Source of the DNA: an uncultured Methanobrevibacter sp.
GTDB taxonomy: Archaea > Methanobacteriota > Methanobacteria > Methanobacteriales > Methanobacteriaceae
NCBI GenBank assembly: GCA_900319985.1
Contig: ONQL01000027.1
Span: forward strand, 1-36,965
Length of the DNA: 36,965 nucleotides
Direction of reading: 5' to 3'
Positions 1 to 8,572 of the stretch are shown in pieces. Each line of letters starts with the position of its first letter. Position 1 is the stretch's first letter. The notes below the pieces were generated by a model. It was not told the DNA's origin. It saw nothing but the letters and a program-made list of their open reading frames with translations, and made no database searches. The translations under genes were made by a program, and so were the position numbers.

Positions 1-865
1 TCAACACGTGCATTCTGAAGAATCTGTTTTAAAAGACAGAAAAATAGATGAACAAACAGCAATTAGAAACTTCAGATATTTAGATGAGTTGATTCACAGC
101 GGAGTAAAAGAGATTGTTTTAGACTCTGATATTGTATTGGATCCTGACGAAAAATCACAATATTTGAATGGAATTAAACTTGATGCAGATGACTTAGCTA
201 TTGACGGAAACGGACATGCAATAGATGCACAGGGATTAACACGAATATTTTTCTGCACAGGAAAAAATATTATTATTAAAAACATTATTTTAAAAAATGG
301 ATTTACAATAGAAAATGGTGGAGCAATAAACAATGAGGGTGAGTTAACCATAACCGAATCCACACTAACAGAAAACACCACAAAAAATGGTGATGGTGGA
401 GCAATAAACAATGAGGGTGAGTTAACCATAACTGAATCCACACTAACAGAAAACACCGCAAAGTATGGTGGAGCAATACACAACAATGGTGAGTTAACCA
501 TAACCAAATCCACACTAACAGGAAACACCGCACACAGGTATGGTGGAGCAATACACAACAATAAGGGTGGTGAGTTAACCATAACCAAATCCACACTCAA
601 CAACAACATCGTAGAAGTGTCTGGTGGAGCAATACACAACAATAAGGGTGGTGAGTTAACCATAACCGAATCCACACTCAACAACAACACCGCACACTGG
701 AAGGGTGGAGCAATATACAACAATGAGGGTGAGTTAACCATAACCGAATCCACACTCAACAACAACACCGCACAAAGGGATGGTGGAGCAATACACAATC
801 TTGATGAAAAGTCATTTAAAATTAAAGACTGTAAATTAGATAATAATATACCAAATAATTATTAA
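1..865 (+). CDS. Adhesin-like Pmp-repeat surface protein, 3' part
   Basis: The reading frame is open to the left edge, so the gene is partial. The GTG at 8 is only the first possible start inside the window and no signal peptide follows it. The visible 285 residues begin with a parallel beta-helix N-cap of the kind seen in Methanobrevibacter adhesin-like proteins (pattern DGNGHAIDAQG then IFFCTGKNIIIKNI). About six tandem units of 24-27 residues follow, each containing GGAI.N..GELTIT.STL. This matches the chlamydial polymorphic membrane protein (Pmp) repeat, which folds as a right-handed beta-helix. The protein ends shortly after the last repeat with no Ig-like or anchor domain, so the C-terminus looks short for this family. 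It is probably a secreted or surface-associated adhesin; its ligand is unknown. Confidence 0.8.
   Translation, partial: QHVHSEESVLKDRKIDEQTAIRNFRYLDELIHSGVKEIVLDSDIVLDPDEKSQYLNGIKLDADDLAIDGNGHAIDAQGLTRIFFCTGKNIIIKNIILKNGFTIENGGAINNEGELTITESTLTENTTKNGDGGAINNEGELTITESTLTENTAKYGGAIHNNGELTITKSTLTGNTAHRYGGAIHNNKGGELTITKSTLNNNIVEVSGGAIHNNKGGELTITESTLNNNTAHWKGGAIYNNEGELTITESTLNNNTAQRDGGAIHNLDEKSFKIKDCKLDNNIPNNY
341..780 (+). repeat. In-frame tandem DNA repeats in adhesin gene
   Basis: The motif GAGTTAACCATAAC recurs at 341, 419, 491, 572, 653 and 731. The spacings are 78, 72, 81, 81 and 78 bp, all multiples of three. The near-identity at DNA level, not only protein level, points to recent expansion by slippage or recombination that keeps the frame. 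Confidence 0.85.
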
Positions 866-920
866 GATTTCATAAATAGTTAATAAAGAGAGATTAAATC
901 AATATAATCATCCTATATAA

Positions 921-1638
921 TTATGTGGAATACCATTTATCTACATTAACTCTTTTAGTTTGATTTTCACTAGCTATTTTTTCATAACCTCCAGTAAACG
1001 CCACTACACAATCATCATGAATAGCTTCATTAGGATATACAGTTATTTTTTCTAAAAATTCCATGACCCATTTTTTCGTAACCCCTGTTCTATCCTTTCC
1101 AACCAGGAAAATTCCATCCAATTGAATATCTGCTGAAACTCTTCTTGCACGGCCTACTTTGTTCTCTCTTGAGTTACCAGTACCGGTGGTGAACTTTCTT
1201 CTTGTTAACTCATCAATTATTAATAATCCGAAGTTTTTACCTGTGCTCGCGTCGAGTTCAATATACTGTACATCTGACTTGTCACGTGCTGCAGTATTGA
1301 TAATTTCATTGATCAAGTTTCGTGACTCAAGCTGAAATTCATATGAATCATCCTGCAGTAAAATCTGGATTACTACCTTTAAGTTTATCATCGTTTAATA
1401 CTTCAGTTGCAGCAAGATTCCAGTATCTGATAACTCTAACGATTGGTATTTTCATGTATTCATTATATGAGATTAGGTGGAAGTCTGATTCATCAAATAG
1501 CTGACCTTTAACACTGGCATACCAGTTACCTTTCATTAACTGTTCCCTTGTGACTCTATCAAGTCCCATAGGATATTTTTCATAGTCTTTTCTATCCAAA
1601 GAGATATTATCCAATAGTTGAAGCTGATGAATCTTATC
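921..1638 (-). pseudogene. Phage terminase large subunit, C-terminal remnant
   Basis: Two overlapping minus-strand frames (about 1638-1348 and 1391-921) join into one terminase-like sequence across a frameshift near 1350-1390. The first part reads LDRVTREQLMKGNW, then IRYWNLAATE and NPDFTAG, which is the start of the terminase nuclease (RNase H-fold) domain. The second part continues to HDDCVVAFTGGYEKI, which fits the usual closing motif of this domain (HDDQVDALSGAY). The ATPase half is absent. This is a decayed prophage packaging gene. A shorter relic with near-identical DNA lies at 6886-7015. Confidence 0.75.
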
Positions 1639-1680
1639 TGTTCATTATTTAGGTTTAATAAGCGATTAATTTCATGCACA

Positions 1681-1972
1681 TTATTTACAAAAAGTTAATA
1701 CATTAGTTTTATCAATTCTATTTTTCAAAATTCCATAATAATCATCAGGTTTGCATCTTCCTCATGATTAGATTATTTATAATTTTATTTATATAAAATA
1801 AGTAATGGAATTTATGGGAATAGAAAATAGTTAATTATTATTAGTTCTAAAAAAGTAGTGTAGAGAGACCATAAGTATGACAACTATCACATGAGTTTTC
1901 ATATAATAACCTCAATTAATTTTAATTAATACTATTTTACTCTTTTAATTTATATATAAATAGCTATTAATT
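1681..1972 (-). repeat. Dispersed ~290-bp repeat, copy 1
   Basis: This segment is about 90% identical by eye to 9818-10102 and its left-hand half also matches 7492-7641. Read on the minus strand it looks like the front of a gene: a TATA-like TTTATATATAAAT near 1950-1962, a GAGGT ribosome binding site, then ATG at 1902 opening a 23-codon frame (MKTHVIVV...) that ends at 1831. Further on, a short coding-like tail (EEDANL.IIMEF stop) is conserved with the distal copy across a 3-nt indel. It lies directly upstream of the terminase remnant, so it is probably prophage-derived. Nothing I recognise lies in 1973-2190. Confidence 0.75.
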
Positions 1973-2190
1973 TTAATTGATTAAGAATCATTCAAGGATT
2001 TTTTTATCTTACGATGCATACCCCAATATTCATTCGCTAGAAAGTTCAGATAATTAGTTGTAAAAATACTACGAGAAAGCGTGTATGTACAAAACAACAT
2101 ATGTTGAAAGCATCTGAAAACTTTTATCATTCAAAATCAATGATATACCATTCAGGATGTTTTTTTAGAGATTTGCAGCAGACTCTTTAA

Positions 2191-4425
2191 TTAATTTTTG
2201 ATAATTTTCAAACCAACCTCATTACATATTTTTGGAAGATTTCTAATAATGTTTATGTAATGGTTTTGTTTCGATACATCTAAATCATACCAATCTACCA
2301 AATAAGGACTGGTTTTTTCTTCGTTGTCATTTTTGGAACCATAATTCCAGCCTAATGAAAATTTAATTTTGCACCATTCTTCATGTTGTCTACTAGCTAA
2401 ATCTCTTTCATCTACACCAAATTCAAGTATGGGTTTGCGGTCATCACTGAGATCTTTAATGGAATATCCTCTTTTAGATAGTGTTTTTATCAGATTATTG
2501 GTCTGGATGAAGTTAATATATCTGTTATTTCCAGAGAAATCCCCAGTTTGCAGAAGGCTAAATTCATCATCTTGATATTTTATGATTTCAAGACAAAGCA
2601 ATGAAATTTTATTTTTTACAATTTTAAAGCCACATGACTCAACAAGGGAAGGTATTTCTTTAACAAGGTCAATATCATATTGTTGGATTTCCGGGGACAG
2701 CTCATCCCATGGAACGAGACAATCATGTATTAAATTATCATTATCCCGGACTTCCCCATAAGTCCATCCCTGACTGATTTTTTCCTCACACCACCGTTCA
2801 TGTTCGCAGATAGCCAAATCAAGAGTTTCATCATCGGAAAAGTTAGTTATTGCTTCGCGTTCATCAGATAATTCTGCAATTTCACAACCAATAAAGTTTA
2901 ATTTCTTGGGAATTGATTCCGCTTGTCTGATATTTGCCATAATCAGTTGGGAAGACAGTTCCTCAAATGGAGTTAACCATTCATATCTTTGTTTAGTCCA
3001 CTCGTTAACTTCGCCTTTGGATTTTTCTTCTTCATATTGGGCGGTTACAGAGTCGATGTATGATTGGTGTAATTGATTTGCCAATTTTTCAACGGTTCTA
3101 ATTGATGTGTTGGCCGGTTGAATCTCTGATTTTAGAATGTCTCTCAAATTGTTTTCATCTTTTTCAACAGAGTATCTATCGAAGATTCGGATTCCTCTTA
3201 AAAAACATGTTTCAACATTTAAACTATGACGAATAAACTCTTCTTTATATTTTGAATGATTAAAGCCGAAAGCATTTTTCAAAATATATTCAATATCCAG
3301 ATTTTTATCGCTTATTTCAATGGTGCTGATGTATGATTTCGCAAAGGAATTACTGGCTTCTCCATTATCATGTTGAATTTCATCACATAGAATTAATAAA
3401 AATGCAAGGGGATGAGATTGGATGAATAATGACCCTAAATTAAACGGGTTACGTTGTAATATATTTCTGTAATAATTATGCAATAAAATAGCTGATGCAC
3501 TGTCAACAACAGGATAGAAGAAAAAGTCATGATTTTTTCTATACTTCTGTATTAAATAACCATAAAAATTTAAAGTTAAAACTGAAGAAACGAATCCATG
3601 ATCAATAAATTCATTTTCTTCCATATAATCAACGAAATTGTCTAAATGATTAGTCAATAATCTCATTTGTTCATTATTAAATCTAAAATTCTCTGATATT
3701 CTATGAGCCATGACTTCAGTGGGCTTAAATAAATCTAAAAATTTTGAATTGTAATAATGTGAACGATAATTATCAGCAAAATCATAATTTATTTTGGGAA
3801 TGAAGTTTGATTCATCAATGTCTGCCAGATTAATGTGGTTAAGTTCATCATAGTTTTCAAAAACAGAATTAATTTCATCTGTCATTCTTTTCTTTAATGG
3901 TTTGGATAGCAATTCAACCGGCATGGCCAAGTCAAATAAAAGCGAAGTGATTCCCCAGCGATATAGAAATTCTTCATTAGAAAATTCATTGTCCATATCT
4001 TTATAGTATTTTTTATATGGGCTTGAAAGCACATATTCCTTAAAGACATCCCTATATGAATTATTCTGTGAATAAATTGCCAAACCCATAATGAAAACGT
4101 TTACTGAATGTATAGGCACGCTAAAATTAATATTCACTTTATTTTCATATTTTAAGAATAATTCAATGATATCCAATATGATGTTGGGTTCAATATTATT
4201 ATCACCATAACGTCCTGCGGAGGATTTATCTTCAGAAGTTATTTGATAAATGCCGAAAAATATTTCATAAACCCTGATAGCATTGAAAACACTACTATAA
4301 TCTAAAAACATATCAATTGATGATTTTAAAAGACCTTTATAATTATGGCCATTTCTATAATCGTCATATAGTTCAATATCATTAAAGAAATTATCAATAT
4401 ACTTTTTTAAATTATTGTTTTCCAC
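2191..4425 (-). CDS. HD-like (degenerate) protein with two RyR domains
   Basis: 744 residues, GTG start at 4425 preceded by a strong GAGGTGAT site. Residues ~1-360 are clearly paralogous to residues ~215-560 of the upstream TIR protein, sharing stretches such as HSVNVFIMGLAIYSQNNSYRD. This region carries the HD-superfamily signature H106, D165, H276, H316 and D348, but the HD dyad reads FD (F164), so one metal ligand is lost. Two RyR (PF02026-like) domains follow at ~525-605 and ~664-744, each with the pattern HE.WC...I..GW.YG and a following L..W..L. RyR domains are named from ryanodine receptors; their prokaryotic ligand is not established here. The gene lies 33 bp downstream of the TIR gene and is surely cotranscribed. 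A regulatory or sensor role next to the catalytic paralog is inference. Confidence 0.75.
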   Translation of the reverse strand: MENNNLKKYIDNFFNDIELYDDYRNGHNYKGLLKSSIDMFLDYSSVFNAIRVYEIFFGIYQITSEDKSSAGRYGDNNIEPNIILDIIELFLKYENKVNINFSVPIHSVNVFIMGLAIYSQNNSYRDVFKEYVLSSPYKKYYKDMDNEFSNEEFLYRWGITSLLFDLAMPVELLSKPLKKRMTDEINSVFENYDELNHINLADIDESNFIPKINYDFADNYRSHYYNSKFLDLFKPTEVMAHRISENFRFNNEQMRLLTNHLDNFVDYMEENEFIDHGFVSSVLTLNFYGYLIQKYRKNHDFFFYPVVDSASAILLHNYYRNILQRNPFNLGSLFIQSHPLAFLLILCDEIQHDNGEASNSFAKSYISTIEISDKNLDIEYILKNAFGFNHSKYKEEFIRHSLNVETCFLRGIRIFDRYSVEKDENNLRDILKSEIQPANTSIRTVEKLANQLHQSYIDSVTAQYEEEKSKGEVNEWTKQRYEWLTPFEELSSQLIMANIRQAESIPKKLNFIGCEIAELSDEREAITNFSDDETLDLAICEHERWCEEKISQGWTYGEVRDNDNLIHDCLVPWDELSPEIQQYDIDLVKEIPSLVESCGFKIVKNKISLLCLEIIKYQDDEFSLLQTGDFSGNNRYINFIQTNNLIKTLSKRGYSIKDLSDDRKPILEFGVDERDLASRQHEEWCKIKFSLGWNYGSKNDNEEKTSPYLVDWYDLDVSKQNHYINIIRNLPKICNEVGLKIIKN

Positions 4426-4458
4426 TATATCACCTCATCAACATGATAACTGAAATTC

Positions 4459-6798
4459 CTAATTATTCTTTATAATTTTTAAACCAATGGAATCAAAAAG
4501 ATATGGAATATTTTTAACAGAATCCATGTCATATTGTTGAATTATTGAATCCAGTTCATCCCATGGAACCAAAAACGGAGTTTTACGGGTTTTTTCACTT
4601 TTTTCTTTTCCATATTGCCATCCCTGAGTGATTTTTTCCTGGCACCAATATTCGTGCTTTAAACTGGCGATAGCAATAATTTCCTCTTTGGAAAACTCCA
4701 GGAATCCTTTTCTTTCATCAGTTTTATAAGTGATGTCATAACCGAGTGCAGAGAATATTTTAGAAATCAGCATTGCCTCACCAATTGCATTCATTTTTAA
4801 GTCAGATGGCAGATTTTCAAACTCCAATGATTCTTCATTGGTATTCATATGAATTTTGGAAGCAATCTTTTCCAACACATCCATTGATAACTTATTTGAT
4901 GAATCATTATTTGATTTCAAAGTTTCCGTCATTGAATTATTGGAATTGACATCAATATATAATCCTTTCTTAAAAACACTGCACAGGTCTAAGATTTCGT
5001 CTAGATTCAATTCATTTGAAAATCCAAAACCATAAGAAGTGCTTTTAATATTGTATGCTGCATTAAAACTATTATTGTCAACTTCGACATCTATAATATT
5101 GTTCACATTATTATCGACAATCGTTTCGGGCTTTTTATAAAACTCTAGAATATTGTCGCATAATATTAATAAGTAAGTTAAAGGTGACTCGGATGGATGA
5201 AGCTTTTTTAAGTAAAACGGACTGTTCTGTAAAAAGTAAGGATAATAATTATGCAAAAATATTGCGGATGCACAATCTAAAATAGGATAAAAGAAAAAGC
5301 TATAATCTTTTCTATATCTTTGAATTTGATAGGAATATGAATTCAGAATCAATAATGCTGAGGAAAATCCATGTTCATCAAATTCAGTGTTTTTCATAAA
5401 ATCTGAAAAATTATTCAGTTCAGTGGTGAGCTGATTTAATTCTAATCCAGGAAAATCAAGGTATAATTTGTGGGCAAGCAGATTAATAGGATTATATAAA
5501 TCCAGGAATTTACTTTCAGCATAAACTTCATTATATTTATCTGCAAAATCATAAGGATTTAATTTGTAAATACTGTTCAAATCAGTATTTCTTATTGAAT
5601 TAAATTTGTCATGTATTGAATTTTTTGTTCTATGGTCAATCATTTCTAATGGATAGTATATGTCATGCATTAATGAAGTTATTCCCCAGCGATATAAGAA
5701 TTCCTCATGAGACAAATCATAATTCATATCTTTATAGTATTTTTCATATGGGCTTGAAAGCACATATTCCTCAAAGAAATCCCTATATGAATTATTCTGT
5801 GAATAAATTGCCAAACCCATAATGAAAACGTTTACTGAATGAATAAACAGATTTTTTTGTTTATCTAGTTTATCATGATTTTCTTCAAAATATTCTTTTA
5901 TTATCTTTATAAACTCAAAAATATCATTATCCTCATTTAAAATGGAGTTGCAAATTCCTCTAGATTTATCTTCTGAAGTAATCTGATAAATTTCAAAAAA
6001 AATCTTAAAAACTTCAAATGCACTATAGTAATTATTATTGTCTAAAAATACATCAATAGAGGATTTTAATATGCTTTTATAATGATGTCCATTGCGATAA
6101 TCATCATATAACTCTAATTTATCAAAGAAATCATCTAAATATTGCAAAATACTTTGGGAATTAATGCTGGAATACAAAACATCATATTCTATGGCATCAT
6201 CCAACAATCTTTCTTTAGGATTTTCCGGCTCAATTCTTTTAGAAACTTCAGGTTTAATTTCAAAAGGTTCAACACTTCGTTCGGCTCCAGAACTATTTGA
6301 ATCAACATCATGTTCCTTAACTTTTTCAACCTCAATTTTTGGTATTTCTGCCTTATTGAAAGCTTTGAAACATTCTGAAAGATAATCTTTTTCCTCGAAA
6401 AGATATTTCATTATAGCATGTTTACTGCTCAATCGTAATTTTAAACCTGGAGGCAAAGGGGTTTCTTCAAAATAAATGGGAACGATGTCAATTTTTTCAT
6501 TTAAAGCCAATTTAATTTCATCCTGCACATTATTTGATGCCATTGAATTTTTTGAAATAAAAACAACAAGCAAAGAGCAATCCATTAATGCCAACGCAAT
6601 CTCATCATCCCATTCCTGACCTGGAGTTAAACCCTGATCATACCAAACAGGATAACCTTCATCATGAAACTTTTTAATTTCTGGGAATACTATTTCAGCA
6701 TCCAAATGAGCATAACTTATGAAAATATACTTCTCATCACCTTCATAAGCGGGAAAAGGCCTTTCTATCGCATCTGATTGAAAATTATTGCTAGCCAT
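4459..6798 (-). CDS. TIR-HD-RyR multidomain protein, putative defence effector
   Basis: 779 residues, ATG start at 6798 with AAAGGAA upstream. Residues ~20-140 form a TIR domain: YIFISYAHLD, VWYDQGLTPGQEW, then VQDEIKLALNEKIDIVPI, where E94 aligns with the NADase glutamate of SARM1 (VHKEIVTAL). A charged linker (~145-205) leads to an HD-superfamily domain with H320, the dyad H378-D379, H476 (EHGFSSALL), H516 (AIFLHNY) and D548 (LILCD). Residues ~700-779 are a RyR domain (KHEYWCQEKITQGWQYG). Bacterial TIR domains commonly cleave NAD+ or make cyclic ADP-ribose variants in antiphage defence. Here the same chain has a candidate phosphohydrolase and a candidate ligand-binding domain. It is first in a two-gene operon with its HD-RyR-RyR paralog. 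The domain calls are made by eye; the defence role is inference. Confidence 0.8.
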   Translation of the reverse strand: MASNNFQSDAIERPFPAYEGDEKYIFISYAHLDAEIVFPEIKKFHDEGYPVWYDQGLTPGQEWDDEIALALMDCSLLVVFISKNSMASNNVQDEIKLALNEKIDIVPIYFEETPLPPGLKLRLSSKHAIMKYLFEEKDYLSECFKAFNKAEIPKIEVEKVKEHDVDSNSSGAERSVEPFEIKPEVSKRIEPENPKERLLDDAIEYDVLYSSINSQSILQYLDDFFDKLELYDDYRNGHHYKSILKSSIDVFLDNNNYYSAFEVFKIFFEIYQITSEDKSRGICNSILNEDNDIFEFIKIIKEYFEENHDKLDKQKNLFIHSVNVFIMGLAIYSQNNSYRDFFEEYVLSSPYEKYYKDMNYDLSHEEFLYRWGITSLMHDIYYPLEMIDHRTKNSIHDKFNSIRNTDLNSIYKLNPYDFADKYNEVYAESKFLDLYNPINLLAHKLYLDFPGLELNQLTTELNNFSDFMKNTEFDEHGFSSALLILNSYSYQIQRYRKDYSFFFYPILDCASAIFLHNYYPYFLQNSPFYLKKLHPSESPLTYLLILCDNILEFYKKPETIVDNNVNNIIDVEVDNNSFNAAYNIKSTSYGFGFSNELNLDEILDLCSVFKKGLYIDVNSNNSMTETLKSNNDSSNKLSMDVLEKIASKIHMNTNEESLEFENLPSDLKMNAIGEAMLISKIFSALGYDITYKTDERKGFLEFSKEEIIAIASLKHEYWCQEKITQGWQYGKEKSEKTRKTPFLVPWDELDSIIQQYDMDSVKNIPYLFDSIGLKIIKNN

Positions 6799-6841
6799 GA
6801 TAAATTCCTTTCAATTAATAAATAATATATGTTTTGGATAG

Positions 6842-6850
6842 TATATAAAA
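6842..6850 (-). promoter_or_regulatory. TATA box for the TIR operon
   Basis: On the minus strand this reads TTTTATATA, 44-52 bases upstream of the ATG at 6798. That would place transcription start near 6820 with a short leader containing the AAAGGAA site. Confidence 0.45.
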
Positions 6851-6885
6851 TTAATTATATTATTGTAATTGATTTTATAGTATTA

Positions 6886-7015
6886 ATAATTCAAAGTTTT
6901 TACCTGTGCTCCCGTCTAGTTCAATATACAGTACATTTGACTTGTCACATGCGGCAGTGTGAGGGTTTCATTGATCAAGTATCGTGACTCAGGCTGAAAT
7001 TCATATGAATCCAAA
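6886..7015 (-). pseudogene. Second, short terminase large-subunit relic
   Basis: This 130-bp stretch closely matches the DNA at about 1230-1355 inside the first terminase remnant. Read on the minus strand it gives DSYEFQPESRYLINE, then after a frameshift YIELDGSTGKNFELLI, parallel to DSYEFQLESRNLINE and YIELDASTGKNFGLLI in the other copy. Frameshifts and loss of everything on either side show it is dead. It lies just upstream of the TIR operon in the same orientation. Confidence 0.75.
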
Positions 7016-7154
7016 ATGTAATTGTATTTGTAAAAATTTCTTATTTAATACTTATGTAATATTAATTTCCCAATAATCAACCTACTCAATTATTTAACAA
7101 AAATTTCCCACTACATTTTTTTCTAAAAAAATTAAATAAAAACGTTCAATAAAA

Positions 7155-7490
7155 TTTTATAACAAAGTTGATTGAAAAGTACGTGTATATGGTAGAACTT
7201 TTTCATGAGTTTCAATATAACTGGGTTCATTAACCTCTTTTACAATATCACCATCATTAACATCACCAATCAGCAATGGTGAATCCGGATTATGCAACTT
7301 TTGGTTCCTTTTCACCAGCTTCATGTTGCTGTTCGCATAACAATAATTGCTTTTCATCGATTGTTTGTAATAATTTTAGTATCTTACACTGCAACTTTTC
7401 TAATAACAGAGTAATAGTTGCATTAATATCTTTTGGCTCAGGTTATGGTACATGATTTGGAGTTCCATCCGATACCTTTTCTCCAGCATA
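7155..7490 (-). pseudogene. Decayed coding remnant, probably phage-derived
   Basis: The minus strand holds coding-like stretches in different frames: GTPNHVP, stop, EPKDINATITLLLEKLQ, then KLLQTIDEKQLLLCEQQ, then after a further shift LHNPDSPLLIGDVNDG and EVNEPSYIETHEKVLPYTRT. These appear to be one gene broken by a nonsense codon and a frameshift. I do not recognise the family. Its position between the dispersed repeat and a terminase relic, in the same orientation, suggests a prophage gene near the packaging module. Confidence 0.45.
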
Positions 7491-7491
7491 G

Positions 7492-7641
7492 ATGAAAATA
7501 TTTAATTATCATGATTTCTAAAAAAAAGTAGTGTAGAGAGAACAAAAGTTATACAACTATCACATGAGTTTTCATACAACTACCTCAAATTAATTTTAAT
7601 TAATAATATTTTACTTTTTTAAATTATATATAAATAGCTAT
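7492..7641 (-). repeat. Dispersed repeat, copy 2 (partial)
   Basis: Matches the promoter-like half of copies 1 and 3. On the minus strand it has a TATATATAA-type box, GAGGTAGTTGT, then ATGAAAACTCATGTGATAG opening MKTHVIVV, which stops after eight codons as in copy 3. The distal half of the repeat is replaced by the decayed coding sequence at 7155-7490. Confidence 0.7.
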
Positions 7642-7738
7642 TTAATTAATTTAAAAAAACATCAACATACCATCAATTCTTAAAATTTGTATACTTACAA
7701 ACGGTTAATGGTCAAATTTTTGAATAGTTACCAAAATT

Positions 7739-8080
7739 TCAGTCATACAGAATTTTTTTAAGATATTCTCTAATTTCAGGAACATCATCATGAATAATTT
7801 CCCAAATTATATCATCTACGATATTTTCATAATTGTGAGCAGTGATATTTCTCAAGCCAATTAACTGCTTCCACTCAATTCCATCATACTCATCACGGAA
7901 TTCATCTGAAAATCTATTTGCAAATTCCCCCATTTGAATAATAACTAATGCACAAGCATCTTTATATAGATTATCAGACATGTAAATCTCTTTATCATCA
8001 TCAAATCGACTTAAATAATCCTCAATACGGTCACAATAATCAATAATGGTTTCAGCCCATCGCCTATCTTTGTCGTTCAT
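7739..8080 (-). CDS. hepT: HepT-like ribonuclease toxin
   Basis: 113 residues from the ATG at 8080, which has GGAGG nine bases upstream. A longer start at 8098 has no such site. The helical HEPN fold carries the family's RX4HXY motif as RNITAHNY near the C-terminus, the RNase active site of HepT toxins (DUF86). The start overlaps the 3' end of the MNT gene by 17 bp, the usual toxin-antitoxin coupling. In characterised MntA-HepT pairs the nucleotidyltransferase adds AMP to the tyrosine of this motif and blocks the RNase. The Tyr is present here. Confidence 0.85.
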   Translation of the reverse strand: MNDKDRRWAETIIDYCDRIEDYLSRFDDDKEIYMSDNLYKDACALVIIQMGEFANRFSDEFRDEYDGIEWKQLIGLRNITAHNYENIVDDIIWEIIHDDVPEIREYLKKILYD

Positions 8081-8360
8081 ATAAGAGAACCTCCTCATTA
8101 CTTAGTGCTTTGAGAAATTCTTTATTTGAACTTCCTTTACTGATTACATCGACGTGGCAATTGAATTCATCTTCTAAATCCTGAACTAAAGAAACATATT
8201 GAAGTCCTTTTAAATCACCTTTGTCCATTACAAAATCTAAATCACTGTTTTCATTAGCTTCACCACGGGCATAAGATCCAAAAAGACTGAAACTATTTAT
8301 GCCATACTTAATAATAATTGGAATAGCTCTTCTCTTAATATCATCAATAGTAAAAACCAT
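8064..8360 (-). CDS. mntA: MntA-like minimal nucleotidyltransferase antitoxin
   Basis: 98 residues. The ATG at 8360 is preferred because GGTGAT precedes it; the GTG at 8372 would overlap that site. The protein has the nucleotidyltransferase signature GSYARGEANENSDLDFV, giving G-S and D-L-D for nucleotide and metal binding. A third acidic position lies in the following CHVDVI segment. It is the first gene of the operon and overlaps the HepT gene. It is expected to AMPylate HepT. The locus lies among prophage relics, typical for mobile toxin-antitoxin pairs. Confidence 0.85.
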   Translation of the reverse strand: MVFTIDDIKRRAIPIIIKYGINSFSLFGSYARGEANENSDLDFVMDKGDLKGLQYVSLVQDLEDEFNCHVDVISKGSSNKEFLKALSNEEVLLYERQR

Positions 8361-8520
8361 GAAAATCACCACATTGTAATGAATCTTTAATTAATTATAT
8401 CGAGTTCATTAATAATAAATATTTTTGAAGTGTGACTTAATGAAAAACACAATTATGTTTTGGTTTAAATCGAATGTTGCATTGAATAATATAGATTAAA
8501 TAGAAGAACTGCCAGAGATT

Positions 8521-8530
8521 AAAATATATA
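8521..8530 (+). promoter_or_regulatory. TATA box for the Api92-like gene
   Basis: AAAATATATA lies 43-52 bases before the ATG at 8573. It fits an archaeal TATA box with a short leader that contains AAGGTGAT. Confidence 0.4.
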
Positions 8531-8572
8531 ACTGAAAATTTAGATAAATACTACTAAAATAAGGTGATTAAA

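Noticed and set aside
341..780. Regularly spaced repeats that might suggest a CRISPR array
   Set aside because: The intervals are coding, in frame and themselves repetitive, and the units encode Pmp motifs. There are no unique spacers.
94..798. Long open frame on the minus strand opposite the first adhesin gene
   Set aside because: It is the mirror of the repeat-rich gene: the same repeats read backwards give monotonous CIAPP/VDSVMVNSP strings, with no ribosome binding site or known domain.
1322..1504. 60-codon plus-strand frame across the terminase frameshift
   Set aside because: It lies antisense to the recognisable terminase remnant and has no features of its own.
1973..2190. Possible tail of a coding relic (SRSIFTTNYLNFLANEYWG on the minus strand)
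   Set aside because: Reads like protein over about 40 codons but matches no family I recognise and has no start; too weak to list.
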